Source: Catonella sp963539695 (GTDB taxonomy: Bacteria; Bacillota; Clostridia; Lachnospirales; Lachnospiraceae). Taken from it: a stretch of 64,000 nt of DNA. Below, in pieces: positions 44,632 to 53,946 of this stretch. The notes under the pieces are model-generated. The model had not been told where the DNA came from, ran no database searches, and was given only the letters and a program-made list of their open reading frames with translations. How positions within the stretch are numbered: position 1 is the first letter of the stretch; every line of letters starts with the position of its first letter. The position numbers and the translations under genes were made by a program. The stretch lies in assembly GCA_963539695.1 (NCBI GenBank), contig CAUTOC010000008.1, positions 3,831 through 67,830 of the forward strand, given 5' to 3'.

Positions 44632-45077
44632 ATTTGAAGTTGTAGGGCTAATGTGCTTGTTTGACAGACTAAGTGACGCCTTCGCTGATAGATGTCCAGA
44701 CTCGCTACGGTTTTTCTGTCATAGACTATCGTAAGTATCTGACTGTTTACGAAAAACCTGATGCGCTCGCTTAGGCATTATCAGCTCCGGCTGTTTAATT
44801 GATGGATGATTACAAACAAACATATTAGCCACATGGGATGGGCGATGGTGGTTTACTTTTGATATAGGTAAATACAGATAACAATTAAAGTTATATTTAA
44901 TACAAATTTAAAATGCCAGCTTCGAATGATAAATTTCTAAGCGAGCGCATCAGGTTTTTCGTTAGCTTTTTGTGATTATAACATAGCCACTTACAGAAAA
45001 ACCGTAGCGAGTCTGAAATATTATCATTCGTAGCGTCAACTTTGTGTTATAAATTTAGCTCCACAACTTCAAATTTG
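44629..45077. mobile_element. 449-bp palindromic MITE-like element (repeat copies B and C)
   Basis: The element fills the serC-ilvB gap. Its ends are inverted repeats of about 24 bp (44629-44652 and 45053-45077) sharing CAAATTTGAAGTTGT then GCTAA. Inside, two 78-bp cores lie head to head: copy B at 44696-44773 and copy C, inverted, at 44938-45015. Each has GACTCGCTACGGTTTTTCTG at one side and CGAAAAACCTGATGCGCTCG at the other, with a ~31-nt divergent middle. Short flanking arms (GCTGATA/TATCAGC around B, CGAATGATA/TATCATTCG around C) give each core its own palindrome. The central ~125 bp hold no gene. No transposase is encoded, so it would be non-autonomous. No target duplication was confirmed. 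Confidence 0.75.
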
Positions 45078-45078
45078 C

Positions 45079-46785
45079 TTACTTCTTACTCTTAGCTTCC
45101 TTTTCTTTTACATCTTCCTCAGAGAAAGTCTCCTCAAGAGTAGCACCGGCAGGAACCATAGGCCATACACTTTCATTTCTGTCTATAACTACCTCTATAA
45201 ATACAGGTCCCTTAGCTTTAAGAGCCTTCCCTATAACCTCCTCCACTTCCTCTTTTTTTGTTACTCTGAAAGCGGTTATACTCATTGCCTCGGCAAGTTT
45301 TACATAGTCAATATCCTGAGAAAGCATAGTCTGTGAATATCTCTTTCCATAAAACAGTGTCTGCCACTGCCTTACCATACCAAGTACATTGTTATTGAAT
45401 ACAACTTCAATTATAGGTATATTATAATGTGCTGCTGTTGCAAGTTCATTCATATTCATACGAAAACAGCCATCTCCGGCAAGGTTAATAACCTGTTTCT
45501 TAGGACAGCCTATCTGTGCTCCTATAGCAGCTCCAAGTCCATAGCCCATAGTTCCAAGACCACCTGAGGTAAGCAAGGTTCTCGGTTTACTATATTTGTA
45601 GAACTGTGCAGCCCACATCTGATGCTGTCCTACCTCCGTAGATATAACGGCATCACCTTTGGTAAGTTTGTATAGTTCTTCTATAAAGTATTGTCCTGTA
45701 AATTCAGCCTCGTTATATCTAAGCGGAAATTTCGCCTGCATTTTTCCTATATGCTCCATCCATTCTTCATGGCTTTGTGTCTCAATTTTCTTATTAAGTT
45801 CTCTAACTACATCCTTAACATCCCCTTCAATACTAAGATCAACTTTTACATTCTTATTTATCTCAGCCGGATCTATATCTATATGAAGAATTTTAGCCCT
45901 TTTTGCAAAACTTCTGGTATTTCCGGTAACTCTATCCGAAAATCTTGCTCCGAGAACAACTAAAAGGTCACATTCCGTTACTGAAAAGTTCGCGGTTTTT
46001 GTGCCATGCATACCTATCATTCCCATATAACGCTTGTCTGTACCGTCAAATGCTCCTTTTCCCATAAGAGAATCGCAAACAGGGGCATCCATAAGCTCTA
46101 CCAATGTTTTAATCTCTTTATGTGCCTCTGATATAATAGCACCGCCACCTACAAAGATGACAGGGCGTTTAGCCTTTGCTATCATTTCTGCCGCCTTATC
46201 AAGCTCTTTATCAGTGAAATTATCCCCTATTTTTTTCTTTTCTGCCTTCTTTATTTCTTCTTTTTTATATTCACATTTATTAGCCGTTACATCCTTCGTT
46301 ATGTCTATAAGCACAGGCCCCGGTCTGCCGGTTGAAGCTATTTTAAATGCTCTTCTTATTATTTTTGCAAGCTTTTTTACATCCTTTACAATAAAGTTAT
46401 GCTTTGTAATAGGCATGGTCACACCTGCTATATCCACTTCCTGAAAAGAATCCTTACCAAGAAGGTTAGTACCTACATTACCTGTAATTGCCACTATAGG
46501 AACTGAATCCATATAGGCATTTGCAATACCTGTTACAAGGTTAGTAGCTCCGGGTCCGCTTGTAGCAAGACATACCCCGACCTTACCTGTAGACCTTGCG
46601 TATCCGTCAGCCGCATGAGCCGCTCCCTGTTCATGAGAAGTAAGGATATGCTTTATTTCATCCTGATGACGGTAAAGTTCATCATAAAGATTTAGCACCG
46701 CACCGCCGGGATATCCAAAAATAGTATCTACTCCCTGCTCTTTCAAACATTCAACAAGAATCTGTGATCCACTAAGTTCTGCCAT
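45079..46785 (-). CDS. ilvB: Acetolactate synthase large subunit
   Basis: 568 residues from the ATG at 46785, chosen over an upstream frame start because GAGAGGA lies just before it. It is a ThDP enzyme: GYPGGAVLNLYDEL with the catalytic Glu in SHEQGAAHAADGYAR, and the ThDP motif GDGCFRMNMNELATA(…)NN. It condenses two pyruvates, or pyruvate and 2-oxobutyrate, for valine/leucine and isoleucine. It follows ilvD by 38 nt. No ilvN regulatory subunit is seen next to it. The stop codon is at the edge of the palindromic element, which may supply the 3' end. Confidence 0.95.
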   Translation of the reverse strand: MAELSGSQILVECLKEQGVDTIFGYPGGAVLNLYDELYRHQDEIKHILTSHEQGAAHAADGYARSTGKVGVCLATSGPGATNLVTGIANAYMDSVPIVAITGNVGTNLLGKDSFQEVDIAGVTMPITKHNFIVKDVKKLAKIIRRAFKIASTGRPGPVLIDITKDVTANKCEYKKEEIKKAEKKKIGDNFTDKELDKAAEMIAKAKRPVIFVGGGAIISEAHKEIKTLVELMDAPVCDSLMGKGAFDGTDKRYMGMIGMHGTKTANFSVTECDLLVVLGARFSDRVTGNTRSFAKRAKILHIDIDPAEINKNVKVDLSIEGDVKDVVRELNKKIETQSHEEWMEHIGKMQAKFPLRYNEAEFTGQYFIEELYKLTKGDAVISTEVGQHQMWAAQFYKYSKPRTLLTSGGLGTMGYGLGAAIGAQIGCPKKQVINLAGDGCFRMNMNELATAAHYNIPIIEVVFNNNVLGMVRQWQTLFYGKRYSQTMLSQDIDYVKLAEAMSITAFRVTKKEEVEEVIGKALKAKGPVFIEVVIDRNESVWPMVPAGATLEETFSEEDVKEKEAKSKK

Positions 46786-46823
46786 AAATTCCTCTCCCAA
46801 TCAAATAAAATTATATGTCCATA

Positions 46824-48494
46824 TTACATCTTAGGCACCTCAAGTATAGCTCCTCTGTTTCCTGAGGTAACCATAGCCTGATATCTTTTAAGATAACCTG
46901 TAACCTCACCTATTTCCTTAGGTTTCCAAACCTTCCTTCTATTTTCAAGTTCCTCATCCGATACTTTTACATTCAATGTCATTTCAGGAATATTAATAGA
47001 AATAATATCCCCTTCTTTAACAAGGGCTATAGGACCTCCTACTGCCGCTTCAGGCGAAACATGTCCTATAGATGCACCTCTTGATGCACCTGAAAATCTT
47101 CCGTCTGTAATAAGAGCTACTGTAGAACCAAGTCCCATACCTGCTATCGCAGATGTAGGATTAAGCATTTCTCTCATGCCCGGTCCCCCCTTAGGTCCTT
47201 CATACCTTATAACAACCACATCTCCGGGTACTATATTGCCTCCCTTAATAGCCTCTATTGCTTCTTCTTCGGATTCAAATACCCTTGCAGGACCTTCATG
47301 CATCATCATTTCTTCTACAACGGCTGAACGCTTAACCACACTTCCATCCGGTGCAAGATTTCCTTTAAGTACTGCAAGTCCGCCTGTTTTACTATACGGA
47401 TTGCTTATAGGTCTTATAACTTCTTCATTTCTATTATAAGCGTATTTTATATTCTCCCCTATAGTATTACCTGTAACTGTCATACATTCGGTATTGATAA
47501 GCCCTATATCTGCAAGTTCCTTCATAACCGCATATACACCGCCTGCCTCGTCTAAATCCTCCATATAGGTATTGCCTGCAGGTGCAAGGTGACAGAGGTT
47601 AGGGGTTTTTTCGCTTATCGGATTGGCAAAGGCAATATCAAAATCAAAGCCTATTTCATGTGCAATCGCAGGCAAGTGAAGCATTGAATTTGTAGAACAG
47701 CCAAGTGCCATATCCACTGTAAGTGCGTTAATTATAGACTCTTTTGTCATTATATCACGAGGTCTTATATTTTGTCTAAACATTTCCATAACTGCCATAC
47801 CTGCATGCTTTGCAAGTTTTATCCTATCCGAATAAACTGCCGGTATAGTTCCGTTGCCACGAAGCCCCATTCCAAGAGCCTCTGTAAGACAATTCATTGA
47901 ATTTGCCGTGTACATACCTGAACAGGAGCCACAAGTTGGACAGACTTTATTTTCATATTCAAGCACATCTTCTTCATTAAGATTTCCTGCCGCATAAGCT
48001 CCAACTGCCTCAAACATAGAAGAAAGGCTGGTTTTCTTACCTTTAACCCTTCCTGCAAGCATAGGTCCGCCTGAAACAAAAACTGTAGGTACATTCACTC
48101 TTGCTGCAGCCATAAGAAGTCCCGGTACATTTTTATCACAATTAGGTACCATAACCATAGCGTCAAACTGGTGAGCCATAGCCACACATTCCGTTGAATC
48201 CGCTATAAGATCTCTTGTTACAAGAGAATACTTCATGCCTACATGTCCCATAGCTATGCCGTCACAGACTGCAATAGCGGGAAATATCACAGGTACTCCC
48301 CCCGCCTCTGCAACTCCAAGCCTTACTGCATCAACTATTTTATCCAAATTTATATGTCCGGGTACTATTTCATTATATGAACTTACTATACCGACTACAG
48401 GTTTTTTCATTTCTTCCGCTGTAAAACCCAGTGCATTAAAAAGACTCCTTGCCGGTGCCTGCTTAATACCGGCTCTTGCATTATCACTCCTCAT
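46824..48494 (-). CDS. ilvD: Dihydroxy-acid dehydratase
   Basis: 556 residues. Fe-S ligands are in VPNCDKNVPGLL and CPTCGSCSGMYTANSMNC; SNPYSKTGGLAVLKGNLAPDG and GRFSGASRGASIGHVSPEA are the conserved family segments. It dehydrates the dihydroxy-acid intermediates of valine and isoleucine synthesis. First gene of ilvD-ilvB. The leader of about 75 nt is too short for a T-box, so control by CodY is more likely (inference). Confidence 0.96.
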   Translation of the reverse strand: MRSDNARAGIKQAPARSLFNALGFTAEEMKKPVVGIVSSYNEIVPGHINLDKIVDAVRLGVAEAGGVPVIFPAIAVCDGIAMGHVGMKYSLVTRDLIADSTECVAMAHQFDAMVMVPNCDKNVPGLLMAAARVNVPTVFVSGGPMLAGRVKGKKTSLSSMFEAVGAYAAGNLNEEDVLEYENKVCPTCGSCSGMYTANSMNCLTEALGMGLRGNGTIPAVYSDRIKLAKHAGMAVMEMFRQNIRPRDIMTKESIINALTVDMALGCSTNSMLHLPAIAHEIGFDFDIAFANPISEKTPNLCHLAPAGNTYMEDLDEAGGVYAVMKELADIGLINTECMTVTGNTIGENIKYAYNRNEEVIRPISNPYSKTGGLAVLKGNLAPDGSVVKRSAVVEEMMMHEGPARVFESEEEAIEAIKGGNIVPGDVVVIRYEGPKGGPGMREMLNPTSAIAGMGLGSTVALITDGRFSGASRGASIGHVSPEAAVGGPIALVKEGDIISINIPEMTLNVKVSDEELENRRKVWKPKEIGEVTGYLKRYQAMVTSGNRGAILEVPKM

Positions 48495-48573
48495 TAAATA
48501 TTCCTCTCTTATCAGATCTTTTAACTATCTCTTCTATATATTTTCTTTCTCTCGCTTACAAATGTTTCTCCTA

Positions 48574-48602
48574 ATAATACAATATGACCGGCTTAAATGC
48601 AA
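48574..48602 (-). promoter_or_regulatory. Possible sigma-A promoter of ilvD-ilvB
   Basis: TTGCAT (48602-48597), a 17-nt spacer and TATTAT (48579-48574). Confidence 0.5.
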
Positions 48603-48680
48603 GGGTGTACTATTTAATAAACATAATAGTTTGATATAGTGTTTATTCTAAGGAATTATAAAAAAGACAGGTTTTAATCT

Positions 48681-48721
48681 AAAAAAAAGAAAAAGAAGTT
48701 GAAAGATAATTCTTCAACCTC
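48681..48721 (-). terminator. Terminator of purB
   Basis: GAGGTTGAA (48721-48713) pairs with TTCAACTTC (48703-48695), with one G-U, and is followed by TTTTTCTTTTTTTT on the minus strand. It lies 70 nt after the purB stop. Confidence 0.82.
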
Positions 48722-48790
48722 TTTTAATGTGTTATTGTTAAACCCCAATATTTCTCCATTGCTTTATATCCGGAAGCATCAGTATTTATT

Positions 48791-50224
48791 TTACACATTT
48801 ATCTCCGCTTCAAGCCCAAGTTCTGCCTTATTTTCTTCAAGTATAGGTCTTATTACTTCCTTTAAGAAATCCTCCACCTGTTCCTTAGAACGACCTGTAT
48901 ACTTAGAAGGCTCCATTTGTTTTTTTAGTTCCGCAAGAGTAATACCGAAGGAAGGTTCAGCGGCTATAAGTTCAAGCAGATTGTTATCAAGCCCTCTCTC
49001 CTTTACATTTCTTCCTGCTTCCATAGATAAAGTCCTTATTTTCTCATGAAGCTCCTGCCTATCTCCTCCACGCTTAACTGCATCCATCATTATATTCTCA
49101 GTAGCCATAAAAGGAAGCTCAGCCATTATATGTTTTTCTATTACCTTCTCATATACCACAAGTCCGTCTGCCACATTCATATATAAGTCAAGTATACCGT
49201 CTATAGCAAGGAAGGCTTCAGGAACAGACAGACGCTTATTTGCAGAATCATCAAGAGTTCTTTCAAACCACTGTGTAGCCGCTGTTATATAAGGATTCAT
49301 CAAATCACTCATTACATATCTCGACAAAGAGGCTATTCTCTCACTACGCATAGGATTTCTCTTGTAAGCCATAGCGGATGAACCTATCTGGCTTTTTTCA
49401 AATGGTTCTTCCACCTCTTTAAGATGCTGTAAAAGCCTTATATCATTTGAAAACTTATGTGCACTTGAGGCTATTCCTGCAAGTACATTCAGCACTCTTG
49501 AGTCCACTTTCCTTGAGTAGGTCTGTCCTGACACAGGAAAACAGTCCGCAAAGCCCATTTTTTCAGCTATTAACTTATCTATATTCTTAATCTTCTCATG
49601 GTCTCCGTCAAAGAGTTCCAAAAAACTTGCCTGAGTACCTGTAGTTCCTTTTGAACCAAGCAGTTTCATGCTGTCTATCAGGTAGCAGATATCATCGTAA
49701 TCAAGTTTAAGCTCCATAAGCCAAAGTGCAGCCCTTTTTCCTACAGTTGTAGGTTGGGCAGGCTGAAAATGAGTAAATGCAAGTGTAGGAAGATCCTTAT
49801 ATTTCTCGGCAAAACAATTAAGCTTACTCATTACATTAAGAAGCTTTTTCTTAATAAGTTTAAGTCCTTCCGTCATTATGATAATATCCGTATTATCCCC
49901 TACATAGCAGGATGTAGCACCAAGGTGAATAATTCCCTTAGCTTTAGGACACTGCATACCGTAAGCATAAACATGGCTCATAACATCATGGCGAACTTCT
50001 TTTTCCCTTGCTGCCGCTACATCATAGTTTATATCATTTACATGCTCTTTAAGTTCTGCTATTTGTTCTTCGGTGATATTTAGCCCAAGTTCTCTCTCAG
50101 CCTCTGCAAGTGCAATCCAAAGCTTACGCCATGTGGTGAATTTTTTGTCCTGCGAAAATATGTACTGCATTTCCTTACTTGCATACCTCCCTGAAAGCGG
50201 GCTGTCATAACGGTCTGTACTCAT
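48791..50224 (-). CDS. purB: Adenylosuccinate lyase
   Basis: 477 residues. The fumarase/aspartase signature is SSAMAYKRNPMRSER near residue 285, and TSCYVGDNTDI and TGTQASFLELF are conserved. It acts twice in purine synthesis, on SAICAR and on adenylosuccinate. No other pur genes are adjacent, and no purine riboswitch is seen; the upstream region instead has a branched palindromic structure (50252-50367). Confidence 0.96.
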   Translation of the reverse strand: MSTDRYDSPLSGRYASKEMQYIFSQDKKFTTWRKLWIALAEAERELGLNITEEQIAELKEHVNDINYDVAAAREKEVRHDVMSHVYAYGMQCPKAKGIIHLGATSCYVGDNTDIIIMTEGLKLIKKKLLNVMSKLNCFAEKYKDLPTLAFTHFQPAQPTTVGKRAALWLMELKLDYDDICYLIDSMKLLGSKGTTGTQASFLELFDGDHEKIKNIDKLIAEKMGFADCFPVSGQTYSRKVDSRVLNVLAGIASSAHKFSNDIRLLQHLKEVEEPFEKSQIGSSAMAYKRNPMRSERIASLSRYVMSDLMNPYITAATQWFERTLDDSANKRLSVPEAFLAIDGILDLYMNVADGLVVYEKVIEKHIMAELPFMATENIMMDAVKRGGDRQELHEKIRTLSMEAGRNVKERGLDNNLLELIAAEPSFGITLAELKKQMEPSKYTGRSKEQVEDFLKEVIRPILEENKAELGLEAEINV

Positions 50225-50251
50225 ATTATCCTCCTACCGGAAACTCGCTTC

Positions 50252-50367
50252 AATTATTCACGCATTTAGCCTTAGACTAAATGTGATTACATCAAAATAT
50301 CTGCACAATCACATAATTCTAAGCCTGCGGCTTAATTATGTACTTTCTTGATATTTCGTGAATAATT
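50252..50367. repeat. Four-way-junction-like palindromic structure upstream of purB
   Basis: Outer arms AATTATTCACG (50252-50262) and CGTGAATAATT (50357-50367) enclose three separate hairpins: CATTTAG/CTAAATG (50263-50269, 50277-50283), GTGATT/AATCAC (50283-50288, 50307-50312), and CATAAT..TAAGCC/GGCTTA..ATTATG (50312-50340). It could be an RNA leader of purB, a 3' UTR element of the sigma-like gene, or a mobile repeat. Confidence 0.65.
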
Positions 50368-50427
50368 TTGCTTAATATTCTGCCTGTTTTTTATTTAACA
50401 TATTAACTACCAATGAATACTAGTAAA

Positions 50428-51270
50428 TCACTCTTTGCTTTTCAAATTATCACCTGACAGTTCTATGATATCAGTTAGTTCAGCTTCGGTCAAATTAGTA
50501 TAACTTGCAAGTTCTTTAAGTGTAGGTGATGAACCGTTCATCTCTTTCATTTTTTTAGCAGCATCACTTACAAAGTTTACCTTGGCAACCATAGCATTTG
50601 CAGTACTTTCTATCTCAATACTTTCTTCTATAAAATCCTGCATTGCACTTTCTATTCTGCTTTCGATAAATTCAATCGGTTCATCATCTCCTTTAAGGTC
50701 TTTGAGTTCTTTTAAGCCGATTAAAAGTCCTACATTTCCTTCTGATATAAGTTCTTTAAAATAATCCTCAGTCAGTTCAAAACCTCTTGCTATTTCAACT
50801 ACCTTATGAAGTTTTCTTTCTATATAAGAAGTTTCCGCCTTCTCATCTCCCTTTAATAACCGTTCAATTAGTTTTTCTTCTTCTTTGACCGTCATTTTTT
50901 CTATGTATCTCAGTTCTTCCAAATACATATTTAAAAATTCAGATTGGAAGTTAAGCATTTTTTTATTACTTTTTTTCTTTATTCCGCTCTTTTTCATAGA
51001 GCCTTCTCTTGCAGCCTCTTCAAGCTGTTCTTTAGCTGCATTTTCATACTCTTTTACTTCTGCTTCAATCTCTTCTTTGGCTTCGTATCCTTCTATGGTT
51101 ATATGAGAAGCTTTAAGATAAGCAAAAATATGGTCAAACTGACTGTCATCAAGCTCCATATCCTCAAAAAATTCTTTTATATCACTTTCGTGTACCTTGT
51201 TGCCGCTAATCTGTGCCTGTGCCACAAGGTCAGCAAGGCGGGTACTGAATTCATATTTTTTATCTGACAT
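50428..51270 (-). CDS. Degenerate sigma-70-like protein lacking region 4
   Basis: 280 residues. The N-terminus (about 8-62) looks like sigma region 1.1 (LVAQAQISGNKVHESDIKEF, LDDSQFDHIFAYL). An acidic and then Lys-rich linker follows, then a region resembling sigma 1.2-2.1 (MYLEELRYIEKMTVKEEEKL, LISEGNVGLLIGLKEL) and a region-3-like helix-turn-helix (TLKELASYTNLTEAELTDII) at the end. The region 2.3-2.4 promoter-melting and -10 contacts are eroded to acidic sequence, and region 4 is absent. It may bind core RNA polymerase without normal promoter recognition. Function unknown. It lies between leuS (behind its terminator) and purB. Confidence 0.7.
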   Translation of the reverse strand: MSDKKYEFSTRLADLVAQAQISGNKVHESDIKEFFEDMELDDSQFDHIFAYLKASHITIEGYEAKEEIEAEVKEYENAAKEQLEEAAREGSMKKSGIKKKSNKKMLNFQSEFLNMYLEELRYIEKMTVKEEEKLIERLLKGDEKAETSYIERKLHKVVEIARGFELTEDYFKELISEGNVGLLIGLKELKDLKGDDEPIEFIESRIESAMQDFIEESIEIESTANAMVAKVNFVSDAAKKMKEMNGSSPTLKELASYTNLTEAELTDIIELSGDNLKSKE

Positions 51271-51340
51271 TTTCCCCCAATTCTCCTTTTTCCCAATCTC
51301 CTATTAATTTAAGATTATATTTTATAAGTTCAAAACCATA

Positions 51341-51381
51341 CAAAAACAGAAATCCCTCTTTTTTTAGCAGGAGGGATTTCT
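51341..51381 (-). terminator. Terminator of leuS
   Basis: An 11-bp perfect stem (AGAAATCCCTC at 51381-51371; partner at 51358-51348) with a 12-nt loop and GTTTTTG on the minus strand, 33 nt after the leuS stop. Confidence 0.82.
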
Positions 51382-51413
51382 CTTTATTTTATACAACATC
51401 TCCCAAACAAATT

Positions 51414-53867
51414 TTATTTCGCTACTATATTAAGTATCTTACCCTTTACATAAATAATTTTTCTTATAGGCTTAACATCTATTGCTTTATTTACCGAAGC
51501 AATCTCAAGTGCCAGCTTCATAGCCTCTTCTTCCTCCGCCTCAGCAGCTATTTCAATAGTACCTCTTACCTTACCGTTTACCTGCACTCCAATCTTTACA
51601 GTGTCAACTACAAGTGCTGCCTCATCATAAGTTGGCCACATTTCATAAGCTATAGTTCCGCTATGACCTAACATCTCCCAAAGTTCCTCACCAAGATGAG
51701 GACAGATACAGGATAGCATTTTTACAAAACCTTCTGCATATTCCATAGGGCATTTACCCTTGGTTACGGCATTCATAAATATCATCATTTGGCTTATAGC
51801 AGTATTAAAGCCAAGTGTTTCAAAATCATCCGTTACTTTTTTAACAGTTTGATTGTAAATCAGCTTATTCTCCTCTAAGAGTTCGTTATAACCTTCTTCA
51901 CCCTGTTTTACAATGTTATCAGTATTTGAGAAATAGAAGAAAACCCTTCCGAGGAATTTTCTTGAACCTTCTACACCCTGCTTATTCCAAGGCTTTGAAG
52001 CTTCAAGCGGTCCCATAAACATTTCATATATTCTAAGGGTATCCGCACCGTAATCTCTTACTATATCACTGGGATTTACCACAAATTCAGGGAAACGCTT
52101 ACCCATCTTAATTCCGTTTGACCCCAGTATCATTCCCTGATGCACAAGTTTCTTAAAAGGCTCTTTCACAGGAGAAAGCCCCTCATTATAAAGGAAACGA
52201 TTCCAAATTCTTGAATACATAAGATGTCCGACCGCATGCTCGGGTCCGCCTATGTAAAGGTCTACCGGAAGCCAGTGTTTAAGGAGTTCCTTATTTGCAA
52301 ATTCATCATTATTCTTAGGATCAATATATCGCATATAATACCATGAACTGCCCGCACTGCCGGGCATTGTTGAGGTTTCACGCTTACCTTTTATTCCGTT
52401 TTTGTTATACTCTTTCCACTCATCCGCATTTTCAAGCGGAGCTTTGCCGTTCTTTCCCTTGTAGTCCTCAAGTTCAGGAAGTACAAGAGGAAGTTCACTT
52501 TCAGGAAGGAGTTTCACTTCTCCTTCTTCCGTATGCACTACGGGAATAGGTTCTCCCCAATAACGCTGTCTTGCAAATATCCACTCTCTGAAATGGTAGT
52601 TTACTTTCTTTCTTGCAACTCCCATTTTAACCAGTTTTTCTGTAATGGCTTCTTTTGCTTCTTCCACAATAAGTCCGCTAAACTCCTCTGAATTTATAAG
52701 CTTACAGCCCTTACCCAAATAATCCTGCTTTTCAAAGGCGTGCTCGCTTACATCACCGCCGTCAATAACCTGAATTCTAGGTATATTATGTGCCTCAGAA
52801 TACTCAAAATCCCTTTGGTCATGACTTGGAACAGCCATAACCGCACCTGTACCATAGCTTGCAAGTACAAAGTCACCTATGTATACAGGAATTTCCTTAC
52901 CGTTTGCAGGGTTTATTGCATATATGCCTTCAAGTACACAGCCTGACTTGGTCTTGTTAAGTTCTGTCCTGTCCATGTCATTCTTCTTGAGAGTTTCAGC
53001 TATGTATTTCTCTACAGCCTCTTTATTTTTAATTCTCGGCATAAGACTCTTAACAGTTTCTCCATCCGGAGCGAGTACCATAAAGGTTATACCATAAATA
53101 GTCTCAATACAGGTGGTATAAATAGAGAATTCTCCACCATCAACTATTTTAAAATCAACCTCTACACCTTCACTTTTTCCAATCCAGTTTCTTTGCATTT
53201 CTTTGGTAGACTCAGGCCAGTCTATCTCATTAAGCCCTTCAAGAAGCTCCTCTGCAAATGCCGCCTGGTCTATAGCCCACTGTTTCATATTCTTTCTTAT
53301 GACAGGATAACCGCCACGCTCACTCTTACCGTCTATTACCTCATCATTTGAAAGTACCGTCCCCAGTTCTTCGCACCAGTTTACAGGCATATCCACATAT
53401 TTTGCATACCTCTTCTCGTATAGTCTTTCAAATATCCATTGAGTCCATTTATAATAATCTTTATCAGAAGTAGCTATCATCTTTGACCAGTCATAGTCAA
53501 ACCCAAGCTCTTTAAGCTGATTTGAAAATGTGCCGATATTCTTCTCGGTAAATCCGTTTGGATTGTTGCCCGTGCTTACCGCATACTGCTCAGCCGGAAG
53601 CCCGAATGAATCATACCCCATTGGATGAAGTACATTGTATCCCTGCATTCTCTTCATTCTTGAAATTATATCTGTAGCCGTATAACCCTCAGGGTGTCCT
53701 GCATGAAGACCTACTCCTGACGGATATGGGAACATATCAAGCACATAATACTTAGGTTTACTAAAATCCCAAACATCTGTATTAAAAGTTTCATTTTCTT
53801 CCCAAAACTTCTGCCATTTCGGCTCAATCTCCGCCGGATTATATGGTTTTCTTTCATTTTCTGACAT
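51414..53867 (-). CDS. leuS: Leucyl-tRNA synthetase
   Basis: 817 residues, class I synthetase. The HIGH motif appears as HAGH at residues 55-58 (GVGLHAGHPEGY), the editing CP1 domain is present (about 220-420), and WYYMRYIDP is in the catalytic core. The KMSKS loop reads KMGKR near residue 588, a variant also met in some Firmicutes. It charges tRNA-Leu. Only 79 nt separate it from the upstream PilZ gene, so no T-box leader is present, which is unusual among Firmicutes synthetases. Confidence 0.97.
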   Translation of the reverse strand: MSENERKPYNPAEIEPKWQKFWEENETFNTDVWDFSKPKYYVLDMFPYPSGVGLHAGHPEGYTATDIISRMKRMQGYNVLHPMGYDSFGLPAEQYAVSTGNNPNGFTEKNIGTFSNQLKELGFDYDWSKMIATSDKDYYKWTQWIFERLYEKRYAKYVDMPVNWCEELGTVLSNDEVIDGKSERGGYPVIRKNMKQWAIDQAAFAEELLEGLNEIDWPESTKEMQRNWIGKSEGVEVDFKIVDGGEFSIYTTCIETIYGITFMVLAPDGETVKSLMPRIKNKEAVEKYIAETLKKNDMDRTELNKTKSGCVLEGIYAINPANGKEIPVYIGDFVLASYGTGAVMAVPSHDQRDFEYSEAHNIPRIQVIDGGDVSEHAFEKQDYLGKGCKLINSEEFSGLIVEEAKEAITEKLVKMGVARKKVNYHFREWIFARQRYWGEPIPVVHTEEGEVKLLPESELPLVLPELEDYKGKNGKAPLENADEWKEYNKNGIKGKRETSTMPGSAGSSWYYMRYIDPKNNDEFANKELLKHWLPVDLYIGGPEHAVGHLMYSRIWNRFLYNEGLSPVKEPFKKLVHQGMILGSNGIKMGKRFPEFVVNPSDIVRDYGADTLRIYEMFMGPLEASKPWNKQGVEGSRKFLGRVFFYFSNTDNIVKQGEEGYNELLEENKLIYNQTVKKVTDDFETLGFNTAISQMMIFMNAVTKGKCPMEYAEGFVKMLSCICPHLGEELWEMLGHSGTIAYEMWPTYDEAALVVDTVKIGVQVNGKVRGTIEIAAEAEEEEAMKLALEIASVNKAIDVKPIRKIIYVKGKILNIVAK

Positions 53868-53946
53868 TCTAAAATCTCCTTATATATTTACCCTAAATAA
53901 CTGTAGTATATTTAGGATAATAAAGTCCTACTTTTTCTATAAATAA

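Noticed and set aside
48495..48610. T-box or leader peptide before ilvD
   Set aside because: The predicted leader is about 75 nt, too short for a T-box, and no run of Ile/Val/Leu codons is seen.
53868..53946. T-box before leuS
   Set aside because: Only 79 nt to the previous gene; a small CCTAAATA...TATTTAGG hairpin is present but no specifier/antiterminator.
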